Assembly (NCBI RefSeq): GCF_027922265.1
Contig: NZ_BSFI01000022.1
Span: forward strand, 124,001 to 188,000
DNA length: 64,000 nt
Reading direction: 5' to 3'
Source of the DNA: Hansschlegelia plantiphila
GTDB lineage: Bacteria; Pseudomonadota; Alphaproteobacteria; Rhizobiales; Methylopilaceae
Shown: in pieces, positions 38,388-46,957 of the stretch
Layout of the letters: each line of letters begins with the position of its first letter
How positions within the stretch are numbered: position 1 is the stretch's first letter
The notes under the pieces: generated by a model
The model's input: only the letters and a program-made list of their open reading frames with translations
Database searches by the model: none
Told to the model about the DNA's origin: nothing
Program-made: the position numbers and the translations under genes

Positions 38388-38415
38388 TGATCCATCGACG
38401 GACGCGCGACGTAGC
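38388..38415 (+). promoter_or_regulatory. Candidate ECF-sigma promoter of the ChrR-like gene
   Basis: TGATCC (38388-38393), a 16-nt spacer, then CGTAGC (38410-38415), 36 nt upstream of the ATG at 38451. The same motif with identical spacing precedes phrB (44904-44931, minus). A TGATCC-type -35 is associated with RpoE-ChrR regulons of Rhodobacter; assignment here is by resemblance and recurrence. Confidence 0.6.
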
Positions 38416-38450
38416 GATTCACTGGAATTCGGCGGGTCTGCGCGATCGGC

Positions 38451-39158
38451 ATGCGCTTCAATCGGCGGCGGGGCAGTTTTGACGTGACAATGCCGATGAC
38501 GCCAATGGCGGGGCGCGAAGGGGGGCCAGCCCCGATCAGGCCGCTGCTGGCCGGCTATGCGCTCGGCTCGCTCGAGCCCTTCATGCATGCGCTGATCGAA
38601 TCGCACCTCATCCTCTCGCCGAAGAACCGCGACTTCGTGCGGGCGATGGAGGAGGCCGCGGGGGCGGAGATCGACGGCATGTCCGTTCCGTCCATGCCCC
38701 ACGCGGCGCGCGACGAGGTTCTCGGAGCGATCTACGCCGGCAGTTGGTACGGACGCCCGCGGCCCGAGAAGATCGATCCGGACGTGCCGGAGCCGCTGAT
38801 GCGGCTGATCGGGCGCGAGCTCGATGACATCCCGTGGCGATTCTACGGTCCCGGTCTCCGCGAGCACTGCCTGCATGAGGACGAGGGCGTCACAGCCCAA
38901 TTATTTAAAGTGAAGCCTGGCAAGGCGTTGCCGCAACATACGCATAATGGACTTGAGGTCACCCTGGTGCTCAGGGGTTCATATGGCGACGGCGTCGGCG
39001 CCTATCGCCGCGGCGATGTGGCGATCGCGGATGAGTCCGTCGACCACCGCCCCGTCGCCGATCCCCGCGAAGGCTGCGTCTGCTTCGCCGTCACGGAGGG
39101 GCCGGTGCGGCTGACGGGGCCGGTGGGGCGGCTGATCGAACTCGTGCTTCGCCGGTGA
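38451..39158 (+). CDS. ChrR-like cupin anti-sigma factor (divergent)
   Basis: 235 residues; the ATG at 38451 or at 38490 could start it. The C-terminal cupin (~130-235) resembles the ChrR cupin-like domain, with metal ligands H163, H165, E169 and H199 (PQHTHNGLEVTLVLRGSY, DESVDHRP). The N-terminal ~75 residues follow the ChrR anti-sigma domain (LLAGYALGSLEPFMHALIESHL), but the zinc ligands HxxxCxxC read H52-LIL-S56-PK-N59. Both Cys are lost, and no equivalent of the first His is seen. ChrR restrains RpoE until singlet oxygen arrives. Here no sigma gene is adjacent, so its target is open. The next gene overlaps by 4 nt. Confidence 0.75.
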   Translation: MRFNRRRGSFDVTMPMTPMAGREGGPAPIRPLLAGYALGSLEPFMHALIESHLILSPKNRDFVRAMEEAAGAEIDGMSVPSMPHAARDEVLGAIYAGSWYGRPRPEKIDPDVPEPLMRLIGRELDDIPWRFYGPGLREHCLHEDEGVTAQLFKVKPGKALPQHTHNGLEVTLVLRGSYGDGVGAYRRGDVAIADESVDHRPVADPREGCVCFAVTEGPVRLTGPVGRLIELVLRR

Positions 39159-39949
39159 CCCGGTCGCTGCGCGACTTAGGCGTGCGGGTCGCCTGGGTCA
39201 CGGGAGCGAGCTCCGGGATCGGCGAGGCGCTGGCGCTTGAACTCGCCGCCAAGGGCGTGACGGTCGCGGCGACCGCGCGCCGCGCGGACGCCCTGGATGC
39301 GCTCGCGACGAAGGCGGCCGCCCTTGGCGGATCCATCACGGCGCTTCCGGGCGACGTCACTGACGCCGGGGACATGATCTCGATCGCGCGGAAAATCTCC
39401 GAAGCGCACGGACCGATCGACCTCGCCATCCTGAACGCCGGCCTCTTCATACCGGTTAGCGCGGACCCCTTCGATCTCGACGCGTTCCGCAGGACGTTCG
39501 AGGTCAACCTCGGCGGAACCGCAGCCTGCCTTGCGGCCGTGCTGCCCGCGATGACGGCAAGGCGGGGAGGGCGCATCGTGGTCGTGTCGTCGGTGACCGG
39601 CTATGCCGGCCTGCCGAGCTCGGCCGCCTATGGCGCCAGCAAGGCCGGCCTGATCAACCTCGCCGAAAGCCTGAAGTTCGACCTCGACAGGCGCGGGGTG
39701 GCCATCCAGGTGGCGAATCCCGGCTTCGTCGACACTCCGGCGACCGCCGGGAACGCATTCGCTATGCCGGCGCTGATCCCACCTTCCGAGGCGGCGCGGC
39801 GCATCGTGGCGGGCGTCATCCGCGGCGGCTTCGAGATCACCTTCCCCAAGCGCTTCACCTATGTCCTGAAGCTGCTGCGGCTGCTGCCCTATCCCGCCTA
39901 TTTCTGGCTCGTGACGAAGGCGACCGGCTGGGACAAGCGCGAGGACTGA
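39155..39949 (+). CDS. Short-chain dehydrogenase/reductase
   Basis: 264 residues from GTG at 39155, overlapping the ChrR-like stop (GTGA). The classical SDR cofactor motif VTGASSGIGEAL, NAG (ILNAGLF), the catalytic Ser in VSSVTGYAG and YxxxK (YGASKAGL) are intact, and an extra hydrophobic C-terminus (KLLRLLPYPAYFWLVTKATGW) suggests membrane association. SDRs of this kind are regular members of RpoE-ChrR photo-oxidative stress clusters. The substrate is unknown. It ends 4 nt from the convergent cfa stop. Confidence 0.9.
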   Translation: MTRSLRDLGVRVAWVTGASSGIGEALALELAAKGVTVAATARRADALDALATKAAALGGSITALPGDVTDAGDMISIARKISEAHGPIDLAILNAGLFIPVSADPFDLDAFRRTFEVNLGGTAACLAAVLPAMTARRGGRIVVVSSVTGYAGLPSSAAYGASKAGLINLAESLKFDLDRRGVAIQVANPGFVDTPATAGNAFAMPALIPPSEAARRIVAGVIRGGFEITFPKRFTYVLKLLRLLPYPAYFWLVTKATGWDKRED

Positions 39950-39953
39950 GGGC

Positions 39954-41204
39954 TCAGCCGCGCGCGAAGACCAGTTGGCGCACGTCGATGTTGCGGGAGC
40001 GGAAGCCCGCCTCGCAGTAGGAGAGGTAGTACTCCCAGAGCTTCCGGAAGCGCTCGTCGAAGCCTTGCGTCTGAATCGTCGGCCAGGCGGCGCGGAAGCG
40101 CCGACGCCATTCGGCGAGGGTTTCTGCATAGTCGAGCCCGAAGATGCGCTCGCTCGCGACCGTCAGCCCGGACGATTCCGCGAGTTCGTGGAGCACGCGG
40201 GGGGAAGGCAGCATGCCGCCCGGGAAGATGTAGTGCTGGATGAAGTCGACCTCGTTCTTGTAGGATTCGAAGTAGCGATCCTGGATCGTGATCACCTGCA
40301 CGCCCGCCGCGCCGCCCGGCTTCAACCGCTCGCGCATCTGGCGGAAGAACGTCGGCCACCACTGCTCGCCCACCGCCTCGAACATCTCGATCGAGGCGAT
40401 CCGGTCGTAGACGCCGCGCTCGTCGCGGTAGTCCTCCAGCCTCAGGTCGACCTTGTCAGCAAGGCCCGCCTCGAAGATGCGCTTCCGGGCGTATTCGAGC
40501 TGGGAGGGGCTGATCGTCAGGCCGGTGACGCGGCAGCCGATCTCCTTCGCCGCGAACTCGGCGAAGCCGCCCCAGCCGCAGCCGATTTCGAGCACGTGGT
40601 CGCCTGGACCCATGCCGGTCGATCGGGCGAGCGCCTCGTATTTGCGGTTCTGCCCGGCCTGGAGCTCACCGTTGGTCCCCTCGAACAGAGCCGAGGAATA
40701 GGTCATCGAGCGGTCGAGCCATTGCTCGTAGAAGCGGTTGCCGAGGTCGTAATGCGCCTCGATGTTCCGCCGGGCCCGTCTCTTGGTGTTCCGGTTCAGC
40801 CAGTGCCGGAACGACTGCAGCGCCCGGTAGAGCGGCTTGGCCATCAGGTAGCCGTTGACGTGGTCGGCGTTGGCCGAGAACAGCTCAAGGAACGCCGGCA
40901 GATCCGGACTGTCCCACTCGCCGCGGAGGAAGCCTTCCGCGACGCCGAGGTCGCCGCTGCGCAGGATGCGGCGGGCGAAGCGGCAGTCCTTGATGAGGAG
41001 CGTCGCCCGCGGGCCGGGGTTCGATCCCTCGAAGATCAGCGTACGGCCGTCGGGCGTGCAGACCGTGAGTCCGCCATTGGCGAGCCGCGCGCAGACCTGG
41101 AGCGCGAGCCGCACCTCGAGGGGCAGCCCGCGGGTGGCTTCCGCCACGGTCTCGGTCGTGACCCTCTGCGGGCCGGCCGGCGGAGAGACGTCGCATGTCG
41201 TCAT
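39954..41204 (-). CDS. cfa: Cyclopropane-fatty-acyl-phospholipid synthase
   Basis: 416 residues. The SAM-binding motif VLEIGCGWGGFAEFAA, ITGLTISPSQLEYAR-like sequence, the MFEAVGEQWW element and FIQHYIFPGGMLPS are typical of CFA synthase. It methylenates cis double bonds of membrane phospholipid acyl chains using SAM, protecting them from oxidation. CfaA belongs to the RpoE regulon in Rhodobacter, and the gene order phrB-FAD oxidoreductase-DUF1365-cfa here matches that class of cluster. The start overlaps the DUF1365 stop by 4 nt. Confidence 0.94.
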   Translation of the reverse strand: MTTCDVSPPAGPQRVTTETVAEATRGLPLEVRLALQVCARLANGGLTVCTPDGRTLIFEGSNPGPRATLLIKDCRFARRILRSGDLGVAEGFLRGEWDSPDLPAFLELFSANADHVNGYLMAKPLYRALQSFRHWLNRNTKRRARRNIEAHYDLGNRFYEQWLDRSMTYSSALFEGTNGELQAGQNRKYEALARSTGMGPGDHVLEIGCGWGGFAEFAAKEIGCRVTGLTISPSQLEYARKRIFEAGLADKVDLRLEDYRDERGVYDRIASIEMFEAVGEQWWPTFFRQMRERLKPGGAAGVQVITIQDRYFESYKNEVDFIQHYIFPGGMLPSPRVLHELAESSGLTVASERIFGLDYAETLAEWRRRFRAAWPTIQTQGFDERFRKLWEYYLSYCEAGFRSRNIDVRQLVFARG

Positions 41205-42088
41205 AGCGATGAAGCCGGTTCCGGACGCCGGGCGGCAGGCCTTGCGCCCCGCCGGGCCGCGCCGCCGTGGCTGAAGGGACCCGGCGCATCGAAGCTCGCG
41301 GCGTCCGCGGGAGGCGAGGGATGGTCGGCGAGACGCGCGCCCCTGATCCAGAGCCGCGCCGCCTCCCAGTGGATCGCGGCCATCACTTTCAGCGTCATCA
41401 GCGGGATCCTGGCGCAGAGTCGCGCGATAACGGCGTCCGTCACGTCGCGACGGTCGCCGGCGAAGCTCGCAGAAAGTAACGGACCTTCCGCGTCGCTTTC
41501 AAGGATTCCGAGCCGCACGGTCTCGCCGGGCGGTCTGAGCCGGAATGCGTAGCGCATGTCCATTTCGATAAAGGGCGAGACATAGAGCAGCTTGTCGCGC
41601 GACTGGCGCAGGCCGTCGGAGCTCAGCTCCCCGTCGCGCACCGGCGCGACATAGGCGTGGCGTTCGTGGAAGGTGTTCGTGACCTCGTAGATCAGCGCCT
41701 TCAGGGCGCCGTCGGCGCCGTAGCACCAATAGGTCGCGATCGGGTTGAACACGTAACCCAGGATCCGGGGGTAGCAGAGCAGCAGCACTCGTCCGCCGTC
41801 GAGATCGACGCCGCCGCGGGCGAGCAGGCTGCGGGCGTGGGCCGAAAGCGACGCGCCGTCGCCCGCCCCGTGGTCGCGTTCGAAGAAGCTGACGAGATTG
41901 AACCTGCCGACGGAAAACAGCCGCGACAACCGATTCGCCTCATCGAGCGCGTCGAGGTCGATCAGCAACGAGAATACGTCATAGGCGAAGCGGCGGCGCC
42001 TCGGCTTCAGCCGCGTGTGGCGAACCACGCCCTTGTAGAGCGACGCCGCGCCGGCGGGCGGCGGAAAGTGGGGCTGGCCGTCGGTCAC
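41201..42088 (-). CDS. DUF1365 domain protein
   Basis: 295 residues from GTG at 42088, overlapping the upstream gene's stop (GTGA). Family markers: SLYKGVVRHTRLKPRRRRFAY, FLVSFFERDHG-like sequence, CYPRILGYVFNPIATYWCY and FHERHAYVA. DUF1365 proteins are consistently encoded between a flavin amine-oxidase-like gene and cfa, and are thought to act in modification of membrane fatty acids, although no activity is proven. The C-terminal ~40 residues are Pro/Ala/Arg-rich and look disordered. Confidence 0.88.
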   Translation of the reverse strand: MTDGQPHFPPPAGAASLYKGVVRHTRLKPRRRRFAYDVFSLLIDLDALDEANRLSRLFSVGRFNLVSFFERDHGAGDGASLSAHARSLLARGGVDLDGGRVLLLCYPRILGYVFNPIATYWCYGADGALKALIYEVTNTFHERHAYVAPVRDGELSSDGLRQSRDKLLYVSPFIEMDMRYAFRLRPPGETVRLGILESDAEGPLLSASFAGDRRDVTDAVIARLCARIPLMTLKVMAAIHWEAARLWIRGARLADHPSPPADAASFDAPGPFSHGGAARRGARPAARRPEPASSL

Positions 42089-43392
42089 TCCGCGGCCTCG
42101 GCGAAGACCGGATCGCGCCACGGAATGCTGCACCCCAGCCGTTCAGCCACGTCGAGACCGGACGTAAGCCCGTCCTCGTGGAATCCGTAGCCGGTCCACG
42201 CGCCGCAGAACCACGTCCGGCCCAGCCCCTGCACCGACGGCAGACGGCGCTGCGCCGCAAGCGCTGCGGCGTCATATTGCGGATGGGAGTAGCTGAAACG
42301 TCTGAAGATCTTCGAAGGCTCCGGCTCGATGGGCGGGTTCAGGGTGATGAACAGCGGGGTTCTGCGGTCGATGCCCTGAAGCTCGTTCATCCAGTATGTC
42401 ACGGCGACGTCGCGCCGGCCGGCGGCCGCGCTGTTCCGCGTCCCGAGATAGTTCCACGCCGACCAGACGGCCCGCCGTTTCGGCATCAGGCGCTCGTCGC
42501 GATGCAGAACCACATCGTTGGGCCGGTAGCGGATGGCGGAGAGAATCTCGCGCTCCGCGTCCGAGGGTTTCGCGAGCAGACGGAGCGCGTCGTCGGAGTG
42601 GCAGGCGACGACCACCTGGTCGAACCGGTCACGTTCGCCGCGCGCATCGACGATCGTGACGCCACGATCGTCGCGCTCGATCCTAGAAACTTCGGAACCA
42701 AGCCGGATGCCGTCCCGGAACCGCCTGGTCAGGCGCTCGACATATGCCCTGCTGCCGCCATCGACGGTCCGCCAGAGCGGACGGTGGGCGTCGATCAGCC
42801 TGTGGTTGTCGAAGAAGGCGATGAAGCTTTCGGCGGGGAAGTCGAGCACATGTATCGAGGGAGTAGACCAGATCGCGGCCGCCATCGGGATCAGATAGTC
42901 GTCGCGGAATCGGCGGCTCAGCCTGTGACGATCAAGCCATGCGCCAAGGCTCAGTCCCGACAGCACGCCTGCGGCGAGGTCTTCGCGACACAGCCGGTTG
43001 AACCGCAGCACCTCCCGAAGCATCCACAGGTAGGAGAGGGCGACGAGATTGCGGCGCTGGGCGAACAGCGTGCCGAGCGTCTTGCCGGACCATTCCAGCG
43101 CTCCGCCGTCGAGCGACAGGCCGAAGCTCATCTCGCTGCGCCGGGTGACGACGCCGAGCTCTGCGAACAGCGCCGTCAGGTTCGGATAGTTCAGCTCGTT
43201 GTAGACGATGAAGCCGGTGTCGACCGCGATGGGGACGCCGTCGTAGTCGATGTCCACGGTGTGGGAATGACCCCCCGGGCGGAGCTCGCGCTCGTAGACG
43301 ACGACATCGTGCCGTTCGCTCAGAGCCCAGGCCGCGGCGTTGCCGGCGATGCCCGAACCCACGACGGCGATACGCATCGGTCTCTCCCTCAT
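42085..43392 (-). CDS. FAD-dependent oxidoreductase (amine-oxidase-like) of the cfa cluster
   Basis: 435 residues; ATG at 43392 or the Met five codons later. The dinucleotide-binding fold RIAVVGSGIAGNAAAWAL, ELRPGGHSHTV and a C-terminal FAD motif (WFCGAWTGYGFHEDGLTSG) are typical of the NAD(P)/FAD flavin amine-oxidase-like proteins of photo-oxidative clusters. They are suspected to dehydrogenate or otherwise modify membrane acyl chains jointly with DUF1365 and CFA synthase. It follows phrB by 7 nt. Confidence 0.88.
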   Translation of the reverse strand: MRERPMRIAVVGSGIAGNAAAWALSERHDVVVYERELRPGGHSHTVDIDYDGVPIAVDTGFIVYNELNYPNLTALFAELGVVTRRSEMSFGLSLDGGALEWSGKTLGTLFAQRRNLVALSYLWMLREVLRFNRLCREDLAAGVLSGLSLGAWLDRHRLSRRFRDDYLIPMAAAIWSTPSIHVLDFPAESFIAFFDNHRLIDAHRPLWRTVDGGSRAYVERLTRRFRDGIRLGSEVSRIERDDRGVTIVDARGERDRFDQVVVACHSDDALRLLAKPSDAEREILSAIRYRPNDVVLHRDERLMPKRRAVWSAWNYLGTRNSAAAGRRDVAVTYWMNELQGIDRRTPLFITLNPPIEPEPSKIFRRFSYSHPQYDAAALAAQRRLPSVQGLGRTWFCGAWTGYGFHEDGLTSGLDVAERLGCSIPWRDPVFAEAAE

Positions 43393-43399
43393 CGCCGCT

Positions 43400-44872
43400 T
43401 CACGCGGTTCTCGTCTTCAATGAGCCGAAGGCGGCCAGCGCGCGGCTCCGCGCAGCGTCGTGGTCGACGATCCGCTTGGGGTAATCCCGCCCGAGCGACA
43501 CGCCCGCGGCTTCGAGCACGCCGGGCGGCGCGGCCCACGGGGCATGGATCCATTTCGCCGGAACCCGGGTGAGCTCCGGCACGAAGGCGCGAACGTAAGC
43601 GCCGTCGGGGTCGTGCCTGGCGCCCTGGAGCGAGGGGTTGAACACGCGAAAATACGGCGCAGCGTCCGCGCCCGTGCCCGCCACCCACTGCCAGCTCGCG
43701 GCGTTGTTGGCGGGGTCGGCGTCGACGAGCGTGTCCCAGAACCAGGCCTCGCCTTCGCGCCAGTCGATCAGCAGGTCCTTGATCAGGAAGGACGCCACGA
43801 TCATCCGGACCCGGTTGTGCAGCCAGCCGGTCGTCCAGAGCTGGCGCATGCCGGCGTCGACGATCGGGTAGCCGGTGAGGCCTTTCCGCCAGGCGCGCAC
43901 ATCGCCTTGCGTCGGCGCGCTCCATGGGAAGTCGTCGAAGCGCTGCTGCACGTTCCGCGACGCCAGGTCGGGGAAGTTCTGCAGCAGATGATAGGAGAAC
44001 TCGCGCCAACCGAGCTCCGCCCGGAACTTCTCGACATCTCCGGCGCGCGCCGAGCCGTCGGCCGCAGCCGCCTCGACCGCGTGCCAGAGCTGATGCGGAC
44101 TAACCTCGCCAAAGCGCAGGTAGGGCGACATGCGCGAGGTCGCGCTCATGTCGGGGCGGTCGCGAGTCTCGGCGTAGCCCTTTAGACCACTATCGAGGAA
44201 GGCTCCGAGCGCCTTGCGCGCGCCAGCTTCGCCCGGCTCCCAGGCGTTTCGCAGACCGCCCGCCCAGTCCGGTTTCGTGGGATCGAGCGCGAGCGACTCG
44301 ACGTCCACTCCGTCGAGCGCAGGCCCCGCCGAGACGCGGGAGCTCGTCGGCCGGGGCAGGGGCGCCCTGGGCTCGCCGCGGGTCATCGCGGCGCGCCAGA
44401 ATGGCGAAAACACCCGGAGCGGCTCGCCCGCCCTGGATTTCACGTCCCAAGGCTCGTGCAGCAGGCGGCCGTTGAAGTCCTCGACGGCGATCCCCTCGCC
44501 CTCGAGCTCCGCGCGGATGGCGACGTCCGCACGGGCCTCCGCCGCGCCATAGCGCCGGTTCCAGAACACCGCGCCGACGCCCGTCTCGCGCGCGGCGTGT
44601 GGGACGGCGATCCCCGCCTTTCCGCGCCGGATCGCGAAGGGCAGGCCGATCGCCGCGCAGTCCTTCGCGAGCGAGCGGAGGGACCGAGCGAGCCACCAGC
44701 GGGAAGCGCCGCCGAGCGCCCTCTGGCCCTCCGTTTCGTCGTCGAGCACATAGAGCGCCGTCACGGCCGCGCCGGAACGCAGCGCGGCGTCGAGCGCGGG
44801 GTTGTCCGCGAGCCTGAGATCCTCTCGGAACCAGAGCAGGGCGGCAGGCGCGCGTTTTCCGTTCCGGGTCAT
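43400..44872 (-). CDS. phrB: Deoxyribodipyrimidine photolyase
   Basis: 490 residues from the ATG at 44872 (MTRNGKRAPAALLWFREDLR); an in-frame start 20 codons upstream would run over the proposed promoter and is not preferred. The N-terminal photolyase alpha/beta domain is followed by the FAD-binding helical domain with MSPYLRFGEVSPHQLW, ELGWREFSYHLL, GYPIVDAGMRQLWTTGWLHNR and NPSLQGARHDPDGAYVR. It repairs cyclobutane dimers using blue light. It is the first gene of the four-gene stress operon. Confidence 0.93.
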   Translation of the reverse strand: MTRNGKRAPAALLWFREDLRLADNPALDAALRSGAAVTALYVLDDETEGQRALGGASRWWLARSLRSLAKDCAAIGLPFAIRRGKAGIAVPHAARETGVGAVFWNRRYGAAEARADVAIRAELEGEGIAVEDFNGRLLHEPWDVKSRAGEPLRVFSPFWRAAMTRGEPRAPLPRPTSSRVSAGPALDGVDVESLALDPTKPDWAGGLRNAWEPGEAGARKALGAFLDSGLKGYAETRDRPDMSATSRMSPYLRFGEVSPHQLWHAVEAAAADGSARAGDVEKFRAELGWREFSYHLLQNFPDLASRNVQQRFDDFPWSAPTQGDVRAWRKGLTGYPIVDAGMRQLWTTGWLHNRVRMIVASFLIKDLLIDWREGEAWFWDTLVDADPANNAASWQWVAGTGADAAPYFRVFNPSLQGARHDPDGAYVRAFVPELTRVPAKWIHAPWAAPPGVLEAAGVSLGRDYPKRIVDHDAARSRALAAFGSLKTRTA

Positions 44873-44903
44873 CGAGCTCGCGACGGATCGAGGGGCGGTC
44901 AGA

Positions 44904-44931
44904 ACTACGGGACCCGGAGGATCCCGGATCA
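44904..44931 (-). promoter_or_regulatory. Candidate ECF-sigma promoter of phrB operon
   Basis: On the minus strand, TGATCC (44931-44926), 16 nt, CGTAGT (44909-44904), 31 nt upstream of the phrB ATG. It is the same motif and spacing as the site before the ChrR-like gene at 38388-38415. Confidence 0.6.
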
Positions 44932-44985
44932 TGACCGGCGTCGAGAGCAGTTACGAGAACGGCGGCCGGCTGGTTCAAAGCGACC

Positions 44986-45029
44986 GCGAAACGAAACAGG
45001 GGGCCGACCCTAAGGCCGGACCCCCTGTC
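44986..45029 (-). terminator. Terminator downstream of tRNA-Asn
   Basis: ACAGGGGG (44996-45003) pairs with CCCCCTGT (45021-45028), extended by CCG/CGG inside. The minus-strand continuation reads TTTCGTTTCG. It lies 5 nt beyond the tRNA 3' end. Confidence 0.7.
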
Positions 45030-45033
45030 GAAA

Positions 45034-45108
45034 TGGCTCCCCGGGCAGGATTCGAACCTGCGACAACTCGATTAACAGTCGAGGGCTCTACCGCTGAGCT
45101 ACCGAGGA
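45034..45108 (-). tRNA. tRNA-Asn (anticodon GTT)
   Basis: 75 nt including encoded CCA. The acceptor TCCTCGG/CCGGGGA with discriminator G, the D-arm GGTAGCTCAGCGGTAGAG, the anticodon loop CTGTTAA and the T-arm GCAGGTTCGAATCCTGC all fold. It is read on the minus strand. Confidence 0.96.
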
Positions 45109-45225
45109 ACGGGGCGCGCAAAGCCGCGTCGCTCCGAGGAGCGGCGCTATACCAGACGCATTGCCGGGGCGCCACCCCGTTTCGACGTCTCGTTCAGCGT
45201 TCGGCCGCCCGCGAGGCGCTGATCG

Positions 45226-46554
45226 TCACGCCGTGGCCTTGGGCGACGGCGGCGGCGGCGGCGCAGGCAGGCGGCGCAGCGACTCGCGCAGCGCCCAGGC
45301 GGCCCAACGCCCCATCCGCCGGGCGCTGCCGAGGTAGCCGTAGTCGCGCAGCGTCAACAGCATGAAGAACGCCTCGACGCGGCGGGGCGCCGTGCGGCCG
45401 TCCAGATGGACGCTGGTGAACATCGGGATGCAGAGGTCGCCGACATGGCCGAAGGTCAGCGCCTCCTTGAGCGCGAGCGGCGGAATCGTCAGCCGGAAAT
45501 GGCCTGTGGTCGGGCGGCGCTCGAGGCGTCCCCGGCGCGGATCGTAATGCAGCGAGAGACCGCCTGCCGTGACGCCGAATCCGCGCGGGAACAAGGCGAG
45601 CAGGAACACGCGCAACTCGCCGAGCTGCGCCCGCAGGCGATCGAGATCGGCGTCCTCCAGCGTGACCGCCGCGTTCGCGGCCTCCTGTTCGGCGATCAGC
45701 GCCCGGGTCTCCGGCGTGTCGTGCGGGTCGAAGCTCGCGGGATCGCGCGAACTGGTCTCGCCGGTCGCGAGGTCGAGCCTCGTATAGGGCGGCAGCAGCC
45801 GCGTGGGGGCGTCCCGCCAGTGCCTGCGCAGGTCGCTGAGGCCGACCTTGTAGGCGTTCGCCCATTCGCTGTCGCTGCGACGGAACACGGACTGGCTCGC
45901 GAACGGCATGAAATCGGTCGCGCCGATGCGCCGGCATGCGTTCCGGGCCGCGCGGACGAACTGCGCCTTCGACGTCCGCTCCAGCCGTCCGCCGTCGACG
46001 AAGAAGCTGTTGGCGGGACTGGCCGGCGAATGGCTGCGCAGCACGACGCATCGCCGGCCTGGGGCGGTCGCCCGCAACGCCGCCAGCTTGCGGAAGATCC
46101 GCTGGTCCGGCTTGGCGTCGTTCAGGTCGACGATGAACGCTTCCGGGGTCGAGAGGATCAGGATCGAATCGTTGTTCCAGATCGGCAGGCTCATGGCGGC
46201 GACCTCCGGATCGAGCTCGGTCCAGACGCCGGGCGCCAGCCGCCGCACGCGAAAGCCTTCGCCGCGAAGAAAGCCGTCCATCTTCATCTCGAGGAAGTCC
46301 GGCGTCAGGATCTCCGGGCCGTCAGGCCCGAGCAGACGCAGGCTCGGCAGATGCAGGTGATCGGGATGCTCGTGGGTGAGATAGACGTAGCGGGCGGCGC
46401 GCAGCCTCGCGAGGTCCTCGGCCGAGGGGTAGTTCTCAATCCACCAGCTCCTCCAGTAGCAGGAGCCGGTCAGCCAGGGATCGGTCAGCAGGACAGGGCG
46501 CTCGCCATCGCGGTAGAGAGCGAGGGTCGCGTGTCCCATCGTCTCTATGAACAT
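45226..46554 (-). CDS. Metallo-beta-lactamase fold hydrolase
   Basis: 442 residues. An N-terminal MBL domain opens with MFIETMGHATLALYRDGERPVLLTDPWL and has the metal motif YLTHEHPDHLH (H61, H63, D65, H66). A long C-terminal part with mixed alpha/beta content (HFRLTIPPLALKEALTFGHVGDLCIPMF) has no name I can give. The overall plan resembles CMP-sialic-acid hydroxylase-like MBL proteins without their Rieske domain. The C-terminus is Pro-rich (PAPPPPPSPK). It is flanked by two tRNA genes and transcribed alone. Confidence 0.75.
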   Translation of the reverse strand: MFIETMGHATLALYRDGERPVLLTDPWLTGSCYWRSWWIENYPSAEDLARLRAARYVYLTHEHPDHLHLPSLRLLGPDGPEILTPDFLEMKMDGFLRGEGFRVRRLAPGVWTELDPEVAAMSLPIWNNDSILILSTPEAFIVDLNDAKPDQRIFRKLAALRATAPGRRCVVLRSHSPASPANSFFVDGGRLERTSKAQFVRAARNACRRIGATDFMPFASQSVFRRSDSEWANAYKVGLSDLRRHWRDAPTRLLPPYTRLDLATGETSSRDPASFDPHDTPETRALIAEQEAANAAVTLEDADLDRLRAQLGELRVFLLALFPRGFGVTAGGLSLHYDPRRGRLERRPTTGHFRLTIPPLALKEALTFGHVGDLCIPMFTSVHLDGRTAPRRVEAFFMLLTLRDYGYLGSARRMGRWAAWALRESLRRLPAPPPPPSPKATA

Positions 46555-46699
46555 CGCGGCCTCCGCTCGACGCTGTTCCAGCCGCGTTGATGCCTCAACA
46601 CGCGGCCTGCGCGCAATCCGTCAGACGGATTTGCAGCCACACAAAGCCGTATCTGTCGGCGATCCGCGGTCGCCGCTCCGTCACTGAAGGAAAATAAGG

Positions 46700-46773
46700 T
46701 GGAGGCCACGCCCGGAATCGAACCGGGATACAAGGATTTGCAGTCCTCTGCGTAACCACTCCGCCACGTGGCC
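46700..46773 (-). tRNA. tRNA-Cys (anticodon GCA)
   Basis: 74 nt with encoded CCA. The acceptor GGCCACG/CGTGGCC with discriminator T, the anticodon loop CTGCAAA and the T-arm CCCGGTTCGATTCCGGG are complete. It lies in the ~400-nt gap between the MBL gene and pcm; nothing else was recognised in that gap. Confidence 0.96.
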
Positions 46774-46957
46774 CCGTGAGCGGGCGTTCAGGGCATCGCC
46801 CCGAAAACCCCCAGCTTTTGCGGATGGGCGCTCTCCATAGCGCGCGCTTCCGATCGCCGCAACATGCGCAGGGGAATGCTTGCCACTGAGGCCGGGCTGT
46901 CGCAGAAGAGGCCTCAATGCGGCGGGACGACGCCCGCCGGCCGGGAGCACTGCGCTC

